This document shows, piece by piece, positions 8,538 through 15,368 of a stretch of DNA of 36,494 nt. Below the pieces are notes generated by a model, which saw nothing but the letters and a program-made list of their open reading frames with translations, made no database searches and had not been told where the DNA came from. Each line of letters begins with the position of its first letter. The first letter of the stretch is position 1. Position numbers and translations under genes: made by a program. The stretch is from Clostridia bacterium (GTDB taxonomy: Bacteria; Bacillota; Clostridia; Oscillospirales; Acutalibacteraceae): contig JAGAOS010000040.1 in NCBI GenBank assembly GCA_017623575.1, forward strand, positions 1 through 36,494, in the 5' to 3' direction.

Positions 8538-9335
8538 ATGTTTAAGCTAATTGCAGATAATATTTATAAGCTGGATATCCCTTTTGAAAATATTACAACA
8601 AGCAGCTTTCTTGTAATGGGGGATAAAAATATTCTTGTAGATTGCGGCACCTATCCGTCGGATGTAACCGAAATTATTATGCCCGCCTTAAAAAAGCTGA
8701 AGATTACCCCCGATTACCTGTTTTTAACCCATTCTCACGGTGACCACGCAGGGGGTACGGAGGTGTTTTTGGGCGAGCTTAAAAATTTAAAGCTTATCTG
8801 CTTTCACGGAGAAATGTGCAAAAAATTCGGTGGAACATTGCTTTCCAATAATCAGGAATTAATAAATGGTATTTGTTTTTTATCATTGCCCGGTCATTCA
8901 TATGACAGCGGCGCCCTTTTTGATAAGCGTACCAAAAGCCTTATAACGGGTGATTGCCTTCAGCTTTGGGGAATTACCAAATACGGTTGCGGTGTGGGAC
9001 TGCCCATAGAATACAAAAAATCCATTTTTCGCCTTAAAAATATTAAAATCAATAATATTTTTGCATCCCACGAATATTATCCCTTTGGCAGCACCGCTTT
9101 GGGAAGTAATGCCGTAAAGGATTATCTTAATGAATGTGATGATTTTTATAATGAGATAATTTTATTCACCCTTGGGGCAAAAGGCAGGGGAGAGGACGAT
9201 TTTGATAAAATAGCCGCAGATTTCAGAAAAGAAAAATCCCTCGCACATCCTAAAATGCCCATAATTCCACCACATTGTTTTAAAGCAATTTCCGCATCGG
9301 ATGAAGAACTTATCAAACGGTATATCTGCCAATAA
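8538..9335 (+). CDS. MBL-fold metallo-hydrolase
   Basis: This 265-residue protein has the metallo-beta-lactamase-fold metal motif HSHGDH at 65-70 (HxHxDH), a downstream LPGHS block with the third His-type ligand, and TGDC with the bridging Asp. It is a cytoplasmic hydrolase of the broad glyoxalase II/lactonase-like group; the substrate is not evident. The correct start is the ATG at 8538, which begins one base after the stop of the AraC gene and five bases after AGAAGGA; an upstream in-frame TTG would overlap the AraC gene. Its pairing with a sugar-responsive regulator suggests a role in carbohydrate metabolism, but this is only context. Confidence 0.85.
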   Translation: MFKLIADNIYKLDIPFENITTSSFLVMGDKNILVDCGTYPSDVTEIIMPALKKLKITPDYLFLTHSHGDHAGGTEVFLGELKNLKLICFHGEMCKKFGGTLLSNNQELINGICFLSLPGHSYDSGALFDKRTKSLITGDCLQLWGITKYGCGVGLPIEYKKSIFRLKNIKINNIFASHEYYPFGSTALGSNAVKDYLNECDDFYNEIILFTLGAKGRGEDDFDKIAADFRKEKSLAHPKMPIIPPHCFKAISASDEELIKRYICQ

Positions 9336-9398
9336 CAGCAAAAATTCCTAATAATATTAATAATTTTTCAAAAGCGCACTTTATATTATAAGGTTTGA

Positions 9399-9421
9399 GC
9401 TTAATAAAATTAAGCATTTTT
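9399..9421 (+). terminator. Terminator of the AraC/MBL operon
   Basis: GCTTAAT at 9399-9405 pairs with ATTAAGC at 9409-9415 around a three-base loop and is followed by ATTTTTT. Confidence 0.7.
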
Positions 9422-9461
9422 TAAAAAAGCCTTAATATTCTAATAAAAAATTGTCATTTGG

Positions 9462-9490
9462 TTGACAAACCCCCCTTGCGGGCGTATACT
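9462..9490 (+). promoter_or_regulatory. Sigma-A promoter of glnN
   Basis: TTGACA (9462-9467) and TATACT (9485-9490) lie 17 bases apart. The predicted start near 9497 leaves a leader of about 108 bases before the ATG at 9605, long enough for RNA-level control. Confidence 0.88.
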
Positions 9491-9497
9491 GTAACAT

Positions 9498-9594
9498 AGA
9501 AAAAAGGCTTTATTCAGCCATTTTTTGTTAGTCAGCGTAGTATAATTCTGCGTTGTGGACGGAGTCCCGCCACAGCGCTTTAAATTTTAGGAGG
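9498..9594 (+). promoter_or_regulatory. Structured 5' leader of glnN
   Basis: The leader contains a strong hairpin with nine pairs (9550-9558 with 9570-9578, one G-U pair) capped by a further three-pair CGG/CCG helix. It ends only ten bases before the AGGAGG at 9589-9594. An earlier small element at about 9501-9525 pairs GGCT with AGCC and is followed by a T-run, resembling a weak attenuator. I do not recognise the hairpin as a named riboswitch or T-box (no T-box sequence and no glnA-motif core seen). A regulatory role is inferred from position only. Confidence 0.5.
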
Positions 9595-9604
9595 AAACTG
9601 TTTT

Positions 9605-11695
9605 ATGAGCCGTGTAAACGAAATGTTCGGCAGTATGGTGTTTAACGATGCCACCATGCGTGAAAAACTTCCCAAAGAAACATACAAGGCACTTAAAAAG
9701 ACCATTCAAAACGGCAAGGGCTTAGACCCTGCCATTGCCAGTAGCGTTGCCAGCGCTATGAAGGATTGGGCATTGGAGCGCGGCGCCACCCATTATACCC
9801 ATTGGTTCCAGCCAATGACAGGTGTTACCGCCGAAAAACACGATGGCTTTATTGCCCCTACCGATGACGGCGGCGCAATTATGGAATTTTCAGGCAAGGA
9901 GCTTATTAAGGGCGAGCCGGATGCATCCTCCTTCCCCTCGGGTGGACTTCGCGCCACCTTTGAGGCCAGAGGCTACACCGCTTGGGACCCAACCTCTTAT
10001 GCCTTTATTAAGGATGGTACTCTTTGTATTCCTACCGCTTTTTGTTCCTATGGCGGTGAGGCGCTGGATAAAAAGACCCCCTTGCTTCGCTCTATTGAGG
10101 CTATCAACAAGCAGGCAATGCGTGTTGTAAAGCTTTTTGGTAATGAAGATGTTAAAAATGTTGTTACAACAGTTGGTGCTGAGCAGGAATATTTTTTGGT
10201 AGACCGCAAATATTTTGACCAGAGAAATGACCTTATCTATTGTGGCAGAACCCTTTTTGGCGCAATGCCGCCCAAGGGTCAGGAGCTGGATGACCACTAT
10301 TTTGGCAGTATTAAAACCCGAGTTAAAGCATATATGCGTGATTTGGATGATGAGCTTTGGAAACTGGGTATTCTTGCCAAAACCGAGCATAATGAGGCGG
10401 CTCCCGCACAGCATGAGCTGGCTCCCATTTATACCTCAACCAACATTGCTACCGACCATAATCAGCTTACAATGGAGATTATGAAGCGCGTTGCCGAGCG
10501 TCACGGAATGGTTTGCCTGCTTCACGAAAAGCCTTTTGAGGGCATTAACGGTAGCGGTAAGCATAATAACTGGTCAATTTCTACCGATACAGGCGTAAAT
10601 CTTTTAGAGCCCGGTAAGCTCCCCCACGAAAACGCCCAGTTTATAACCTTCCTTTGTGCTGTTATTAAGGCGGTTGACGATTATCAGGATATGCTTCGTA
10701 TTTCTACCGTTGGCGCCGGAAATGACCATCGTTTGGGCGCAAATGAAGCCCCGCCTGCCATAATTTCTATGTTCTTGGGTGACGAGCTCACCGAGATTTT
10801 AGAGGCTATTGAGGGCGGTGTGGATTATGAGGGCGCCGACAAGCGCGAGCTTGAAATAGGTGTTCATGTTCTGCCCCACTTCCCGCAGGATACTACCGAT
10901 AGAAACCGCACATCTCCCTTTGCCTTTACAGGTAATAAATTTGAGTTTCGTATGGTTGGCTCCAGTATGTCAATTTCGGGTCCGAATATTGTGCTTAATA
11001 CCGCAATTGCCGAATCTTTAAAGCAGTTTGCCGATGAGCTGGAGGGTGCTGAAAACTTTACTGCCGCACTCAATAAGCTTATTAAAAGAACCATAAAAGA
11101 GCATAAGCGGATTATCTTTAACGGCAACGGCTATGATGATGCCTGGGTAAAAGAGGCTGAAAAACGCGGACTTTTAAATCTCAGAACCACGCCCGATGCT
11201 CTGCCCGAGTTTATAAAAGCCAAAAATATCAAGCTTTTTACCGAGCATAAGGTATTTACTGAGGCAGAGATGCATTCCCGTTATGAAATTCATTTAGAAA
11301 ACTACTGCAAGGTAATGGGAATTGAAGCCAACACAATGGTAAGTATGGCTAAGAAGTATATTTTCCCCGCCGTTACGGCATATATAAAGGATTTAAGCAA
11401 CACAGTTAATGAGCTTAAAGCCGCCGTTCCAAATGCGCCCTGCAAGGCAGAGGGTGAGCTTATTTTAAAGCTTTCCGAGCTGCTTAATGCAATGTATGAG
11501 GACAATAAAAGGCTGGAGGAGTTAAGCACCGAGGCAACCAAGCTTTCAGGCTTACAGGAGCGCGCCGATTATTACCGCGATAATGTAATTCCCTATATGG
11601 CAAAGGTTAGAGCCTCTGCCGATGAATTAGAGCTTATAACCGCTAAAAAATATTGGCCTATGCCCACCTATGGCGATTTAATTTATAAGGTTTGA
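9605..11695 (+). CDS. glnN: Glutamine synthetase type III
   Basis: The enzyme makes glutamine from glutamate, ammonia and ATP in the cytosol. The 696-residue length is that of the large GSIII class (about 700 residues, against about 450 for GSI). The N-terminal GSIII-specific domain is visible with [19 protein letters not shown] near 115-135, the catalytic barrel with [11 protein letters not shown] near 190-200, [16 protein letters not shown] near 258-275 and [10 protein letters not shown] near 315-325, and the C-terminal GSIII domain rich in helices. AGGAGG lies ten bases before the ATG. It is a single-gene unit with its own promoter, structured leader and terminator, so it is probably controlled by nitrogen status. 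Confidence 0.96.
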   Translation: MSRVNEMFGSMVFNDATMREKLPKETYKALKKTIQNGKGLDPAIASSVASAMKDWALERGATHYTHWFQPMTGVTAEKHDGFIAPTDDGGAIMEFSGKELIKGEPDASSFPSGGLRATFEARGYTAWDPTSYAFIKDGTLCIPTAFCSYGGEALDKKTPLLRSIEAINKQAMRVVKLFGNEDVKNVVTTVGAEQEYFLVDRKYFDQRNDLIYCGRTLFGAMPPKGQELDDHYFGSIKTRVKAYMRDLDDELWKLGILAKTEHNEAAPAQHELAPIYTSTNIATDHNQLTMEIMKRVAERHGMVCLLHEKPFEGINGSGKHNNWSISTDTGVNLLEPGKLPHENAQFITFLCAVIKAVDDYQDMLRISTVGAGNDHRLGANEAPPAIISMFLGDELTEILEAIEGGVDYEGADKRELEIGVHVLPHFPQDTTDRNRTSPFAFTGNKFEFRMVGSSMSISGPNIVLNTAIAESLKQFADELEGAENFTAALNKLIKRTIKEHKRIIFNGNGYDDAWVKEAEKRGLLNLRTTPDALPEFIKAKNIKLFTEHKVFTEAEMHSRYEIHLENYCKVMGIEANTMVSMAKKYIFPAVTAYIKDLSNTVNELKAAVPNAPCKAEGELILKLSELLNAMYEDNKRLEELSTEATKLSGLQERADYYRDNVIPYMAKVRASADELELITAKKYWPMPTYGDLIYKV

Positions 11696-11711
11696 TTTAA
11701 TAATTTATAAT

Positions 11712-11748
11712 AAAAGGCAATCACAAGTTTTTGTTGTGATTGCCTTTT
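11712..11748. terminator. Bidirectional terminator between glnN and the restriction-modification operon
   Basis: A perfect 15-bp inverted repeat (11712-11726 with 11734-11748, seven-base loop) with A-rich and T-rich outer stem ends. It ends glnN on the plus strand and lies 51 bases beyond the last gene of the minus-strand operon, so it probably serves both. Confidence 0.8.
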
Positions 11749-11799
11749 AAAATTATTTGGTTTACATTAATGCTTTAAAAAAATCCAAAAGTAAAGTTA

Positions 11800-12546
11800 T
11801 TATTTTCTAAAAATAAATAAATACTCGTGTGCTATAAGCAAAAAATTATATTTTACGCTATTGGTTTTCCAATATCCTGTTGCCTTACAGTTGTGCTGTT
11901 CTTTAATAATCAGCTCTTTAAGTTTAAATCCTGCTTCTTCAAAGATACGCATAACATCAAAAGACATCGGTATCATATGACCTTTTTGGCGTGTATCGCC
12001 CATAAGAACGGCACAGAACTTGTCCTTTTTCAGAACACGGTAGCTTTCCGCAGCGACTTTTTTCATTTCCTCAAGGAAATCTTTTACTTTTAACAAAGAC
12101 AAATCTTCAGGAATATCCTCGCTATACCTAATAATATCAGCATACGGCGGATGTGTGCAAATAAGATCAATGCTGTCATTCGGGATAAAGTCAAGGTTTC
12201 GTGCATCGCCTTTATGAAGATACACCTTGCCGTCTGCCCCTTCATGCTCAAAATCAGTTTTTTCTTTGCAACGAGCAAGTGCAACATCATTCACATCAAC
12301 GCCAATGATATTCCGATTAAGCAACTTTGCTTCTACTAACGTTGTGCCGCCACCTGCAAATTGGTCAAGGACTAAGTCATTTTCTTTTGAATATCGGAGC
12401 AGAATGTTTCTAGGGATATATGGCGACCAATTACCACGCCATTTAGCGTCATGGGTAGCCCAATCTCCTCGAGTTGGAAAAGACCAGTGTGTAGTCATTT
12501 CCAACTCGAAATTTTCCGGCTCCCATTTTGTTATTTTTTTAGCCAT
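11800..12546 (-). CDS. DNA methyltransferase (N6-adenine or N4-cytosine type, HPPY motif)
   Basis: A 248-residue SAM-dependent DNA methylase. The SAM-binding motif I is DQFAGGGTT at 61-69 and the catalytic motif IV is THPPY at 131-135. Because motif I comes before motif IV, the order differs from the common beta-class enzymes. HPPY is an uncommon variant of the (D/N/S)PP(Y/W) core, so whether the product is m6A or m4C is not settled. There is little room for a long target-recognition domain. Its ATG overlaps the stop of the DpnII-family gene by one base (12546), so it is the last gene of the operon. It may protect against the neighbouring PD-(D/E)XK nuclease, or be the second (DpnA-like) methylase of the DpnII system. 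Confidence 0.85.
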   Translation of the reverse strand: MAKKITKWEPENFELEMTTHWSFPTRGDWATHDAKWRGNWSPYIPRNILLRYSKENDLVLDQFAGGGTTLVEAKLLNRNIIGVDVNDVALARCKEKTDFEHEGADGKVYLHKGDARNLDFIPNDSIDLICTHPPYADIIRYSEDIPEDLSLLKVKDFLEEMKKVAAESYRVLKKDKFCAVLMGDTRQKGHMIPMSFDVMRIFEEAGFKLKELIIKEQHNCKATGYWKTNSVKYNFLLIAHEYLFIFRK

Positions 12547-13424
12547 TATTTAAAAACCTCGCTAATTATACCATCTTCCAAATCTTTAATACTATAGATG
12601 TGATGCATAACATCGAAAGTTTCTTCCAGGTTGTTCCTAGCGCTTGTCCAACCTTTGCCATCAGTAAACCAAACAAATGTAAAACCGTCAATTTCTTCGG
12701 TTTCCCACGCAAGAGTTTTATAACTACGTGCGGTTTCGTTTAATTTACTACCGCCACTTCCATAGAAATTGGTTTCGATACCATAAATCATATTTGGTGT
12801 CTTAATGACAAAATCAAAGCGTTTTTCCATTTTGCCTTGATTGGAAATAGCGGATAAGTCTATATTCCATTTATCTGTAATTTGGTGAATATACATTTCT
12901 TTGAAGTAATTAACGCCTTTTATGAAACCTGCTTTTTGAATAAAGCTCTCAACCAAATCTTCCATAAGGTGACCGCCGCGATTTTTGCGGCCGTTTGAAT
13001 CAAGACCTGTTTCAACACCCGTTGCGTAATCAACCAAATTGTTTACGATATGGTTTTCTAATAAATCGAACAATCCGGTTTCACGCATAAAGTATTTATA
13101 ACGTTCATAATGAGCATGGCTATTAGGCGGATACTTTCCAAAATCAAATTGGAATAAGTGTCCACCGTTTTCGTCCTGACAGTATATTTCACTAGCCCTA
13201 ACCGCTAATAGTAGCGGAATGCACTTTAATACTTCGGGATATTTTCTCATTAAGTTTTCAAAATCAAGTTCAATATTTTTAGAGCCGATTAGGGAATTTA
13301 AGATGTTAAGTTCAACCTTGATACTATCCACATTTCGATGAACTTTCTCAAAACCTATGTAATAACCATAGTCTGCGATACTGTCACGAAAGCCTGACAG
13401 CCACGCACTAAAATCTCTTGACAT
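12546..13424 (-). CDS. dpnII: Type II restriction endonuclease, DpnII/MboI family
   Basis: The 292-residue length and sequence match DpnII-family endonucleases, which cleave unmethylated GATC. The family block GRKNRGGHLMEDLVE lies at 145-159. The nuclease core follows, with RFDFVIKTP (Asp204) and GIETNFYGSGGSKLNETARSY (Glu217, Asn219), a variant PD-(D/E)XK centre with ETN in place of ExK. The ATG is preceded by AGGAGG at 13433-13438 inside the end of the upstream gene. It sits four bases after that gene and overlaps the next methylase by one base. The GATC specificity is inferred from the family and from the Dam-type methylase in the same operon. Symbol used in the family sense. Confidence 0.9.
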   Translation of the reverse strand: MSRDFSAWLSGFRDSIADYGYYIGFEKVHRNVDSIKVELNILNSLIGSKNIELDFENLMRKYPEVLKCIPLLLAVRASEIYCQDENGGHLFQFDFGKYPPNSHAHYERYKYFMRETGLFDLLENHIVNNLVDYATGVETGLDSNGRKNRGGHLMEDLVESFIQKAGFIKGVNYFKEMYIHQITDKWNIDLSAISNQGKMEKRFDFVIKTPNMIYGIETNFYGSGGSKLNETARSYKTLAWETEEIDGFTFVWFTDGKGWTSARNNLEETFDVMHHIYSIKDLEDGIISEVFK

Positions 13425-13427
13425 CGC

Positions 13428-13964
13428 TCATTCCTCCTCGTTGTTAGGTGGCACAGGCAAACCCAACTTTGTAAGCGGTATATATTCAAAGTAGTAGTGA
13501 CAATGCATACTTATAATATAATCCAAAACATCCTTATACTTGGGATCTTTGAACCAATCCGAAAGCAGATAGATGTATTCTACATCAATATTGAGCTGTG
13601 CCATCAACTTCTGATACTGCTTTCTCTTAAAATCACAAGTCTGCAATTTTTCATCAACAGACCCTGCAACTTGCTGATATTTGCATTCGATAATAAAAAG
13701 CGTGTTATTTATGATTACATAAATGCTATCATCCGGCAAAAGTTTTTTGGAAATAATCTTTGTCCAATCAACGCCGACTTCTTTTAAATATCTATAAAAT
13801 CCGTGTTTTTTGAATATGCGAGCAACCTTTGCGTCATTATAAAACACAATGCCATCAGTCACACGATATCCATCTTGACTATTTAAGAAGGTTGCCAAAT
13901 CAGTTTTTCCTTCAAATACAAGCCCTGTTTTGGTATTTCCTCCGCCTTTTCCATTCTTTATCAT
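13428..13964 (-). CDS. PD-(D/E)XK nuclease, putative second restriction endonuclease
   Basis: From the ATG at 13964 the product has 178 residues. This start follows GGGAGA by seven bases and falls just after the stop of the zinc-ribbon gene; a longer frame to 14072 would overlap that gene by 86 bases and lacks a site. The core reads PDDSIYVI at 77-84 and FIIECKYQQVAGSVDEK at 90-106, the PD...ExK arrangement of PD-(D/E)XK nucleases with catalytic candidates Asp78/79, Glu93 and Lys95, preceded by Glu18. A glycine-rich start (MIKNGKGGGNTKTGLVFE) resembles small type II restriction enzymes, but I cannot name the family or site. It is embedded between the Dam-type methylase and DpnII, which is unusual. 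Confidence 0.72.
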   Translation of the reverse strand: MIKNGKGGGNTKTGLVFEGKTDLATFLNSQDGYRVTDGIVFYNDAKVARIFKKHGFYRYLKEVGVDWTKIISKKLLPDDSIYVIINNTLFIIECKYQQVAGSVDEKLQTCDFKRKQYQKLMAQLNIDVEYIYLLSDWFKDPKYKDVLDYIISMHCHYYFEYIPLTKLGLPVPPNNEEE

Positions 13965-13986
13965 AACGTTTCTCCCAAAAATATCT

Positions 13987-14166
13987 TTATTTAATCTTGC
14001 AAGGCTTTCCGGCTTCACAATGAGCCGAACGACATTCACGACAATATGACTGTGGTATATAACGACCATCACCCATATTTCTGTATCCGAATTCTTGCTC
14101 TATATCATCCTTACCGTATGCTGTCTTTCCACAGCAAGGGCATTGTGCATATTCTCCGTATGGCAT
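13987..14166 (-). CDS. Small zinc-ribbon protein (59 residues)
   Basis: A short gene not usually called. The ATG at 14166 follows a perfect AAGGAGG (14174-14180) by seven bases, and the frame ends in TAA at 13987. The protein begins MPYGEYAQCPCCGKTAYG and has two cysteine pairs, C9xxC12 (CPCC) and C42xxC45 (CREC), plus Cys50 and Cys56, the pattern of a zinc ribbon. It lies 13 bases after the Dam-type methylase and 22 bases before the PD-(D/E)XK gene in the same operon. It could be a small DNA-binding or specificity partner of the nuclease, or a controller; no role is established by sequence alone. Confidence 0.75.
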   Translation of the reverse strand: MPYGEYAQCPCCGKTAYGKDDIEQEFGYRNMGDGRYIPQSYCRECRSAHCEAGKPCKIK

Positions 14167-14178
14167 ATATAAACCTCC

Positions 14179-15249
14179 TTAGAAATTGCTAATAAGCAAT
14201 TCTTTAATTTTGCCTCTAGCCTCGCTGTTGCAGTTAATCATTCGTGTTGCTTCAACTCGTTTGATTTTATGAGCCGAATAAATGTTATCAAAGAAATCAT
14301 CTTCTGGGTTTGAATTTTTCGGATCCGAATTGCTAATTACAACCTTTGCGCCTTTTCTATGCATATCATCAACAAATCGTGCAAGTTCAATCTGTTCTTC
14401 ATCATTAAACAAGTTCTCCGTATATGCAGTAAAACTTGCTGTATCGGTAATAGGTCTGTACGGAGGATCAAAATAAACAAATGTATTTGCGTCAATAAAG
14501 TCAGCCGACTCTCTGTAATCTCCACATACAATAGTAACTCTTTGCAATTTCTCTGATACTGCTCTAAGATTGTTTTCATCGCAAATCATAGGATTTTTGT
14601 ATGCTCCCATTGGAACATTAAACAACCCTTTTTTGTTTACACGGAACAAACCATTGAAACAAGTTTTATTCAAAAAAATCATCAATGCTGCTTTTTCAAT
14701 ATTAATATTCTCGTTTCCGTTGACCTTTAAATCATTAAACCGTTCTCGTTTTTTCATATAATATGCTTTACGATTATCCGTATCCAACGGAATGAAATCA
14801 TTCTGCATAGCATAAAGCATCTCAATTAGTGCATCAATGTCATCACGAATAATGCGATATGTATTGATAAGCTCAGCATTAATATCGCTGATATAAACTT
14901 CTTCTAAATCGTATTTGCTGAGTATGTCAAATAAGACAGCACCCCCTCCTACGAACGGCTCAGCATATTTTGTAATACGGTCATCTGTAAAAGGATAGTA
15001 GCATTCAATTTCTTTAAGGAGCTGACCTTTACCGCCTGCCCATTTTAAAAAAGGTTTAACTGCTTTTTCTTCACTAATATTATGACGGGTACTTCTTGCA
15101 TCAATAGGTTTTTGCGCATTGATAGGAATTAACCACATGTTTCCTTTTCTTTCTGCCAAAGGAATTCTTTTTTTAGAGCAGAGAATTGCAACGCGTCTTT
15201 GTGAAATGCCCCATTTATTTGCGGCTTCTTTTGCGGACATAACTTCCAT
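14179..15249 (-). CDS. dpnM: DNA adenine methylase (D12/Dam class) with N-terminal helix-turn-helix
   Basis: A 356-residue fusion. Residues about 1-50 are a MerR/excisionase-like helix-turn-helix (SAKEAANKWGISQRRVAILC, then a wing with GNMWLIP). From about 65 it is a D12-class N6-adenine methylase: FLKWAGGKGQLL (motif X), EPFVGGGAVLF (motif I) and VYFDPPY (motif IV). Enzymes of this class paired with DpnII methylate GATC. The typical class length is about 270-290, so the HTH is extra; it may let the methylase regulate its own operon. The ATG at 15249 follows GAGGTG by six bases; a GTG nine bases upstream overlaps that site. It is the first gene of the operon, so protection is made before cleavage. 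Confidence 0.9.
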   Translation of the reverse strand: MEVMSAKEAANKWGISQRRVAILCSKKRIPLAERKGNMWLIPINAQKPIDARSTRHNISEEKAVKPFLKWAGGKGQLLKEIECYYPFTDDRITKYAEPFVGGGAVLFDILSKYDLEEVYISDINAELINTYRIIRDDIDALIEMLYAMQNDFIPLDTDNRKAYYMKKRERFNDLKVNGNENINIEKAALMIFLNKTCFNGLFRVNKKGLFNVPMGAYKNPMICDENNLRAVSEKLQRVTIVCGDYRESADFIDANTFVYFDPPYRPITDTASFTAYTENLFNDEEQIELARFVDDMHRKGAKVVISNSDPKNSNPEDDFFDNIYSAHKIKRVEATRMINCNSEARGKIKELLISNF

Positions 15250-15278
15250 ATATTTCACCTCTTTTGAATCTAATTATT

Positions 15279-15307
15279 ATTATATTCTAAAACTCGAATA
15301 ATAGCAA
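15279..15307 (-). promoter_or_regulatory. Promoter of the restriction-modification operon
   Basis: On the minus strand TTGCTA (15302-15307) and TATAAT (15279-15284) are 17 bases apart. The start near 15272 gives a leader of about 23 bases before the methylase ATG. No C-box is obvious. Confidence 0.6.
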
Positions 15308-15330
15308 TACCATTTTAACTTTTTATCGAC

Positions 15331-15365
15331 ATAAAAAATTAATCCCAAAAAACTTTGGGATTAAT
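15331..15365 (-). terminator. Terminator of the GH92 operon
   Basis: A perfect 12-bp inverted repeat (15338-15349 with 15354-15365, four-base loop) is followed on the minus strand by a run of T (15338 down to 15333). It begins four bases after the GH92 stop. Confidence 0.85.
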
Positions 15366-15368
15366 AAA

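Noticed and set aside
9890-10414. Minus-strand open frame of 174 codons inside glnN
   Set aside because: It lies entirely within the well-supported glnN gene, has no family-like sequence and no ribosome binding site; it is a shadow of the coding frame.
13965-14072. N-terminal extension of the PD-(D/E)XK nuclease
   Set aside because: It overlaps the zinc-ribbon gene by 86 bases, has no ribosome binding site, and begins with an unlikely MMVVIYHSHIVV sequence; the ATG at 13964 has GGGAGA at good spacing.
11800-15249. Whole restriction operon as part of a mobile element or prophage
   Set aside because: It sits neatly between two terminators, and no integrase, transposase, terminal repeat or tRNA attachment site was seen. 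Horizontal origin is plausible but not shown.
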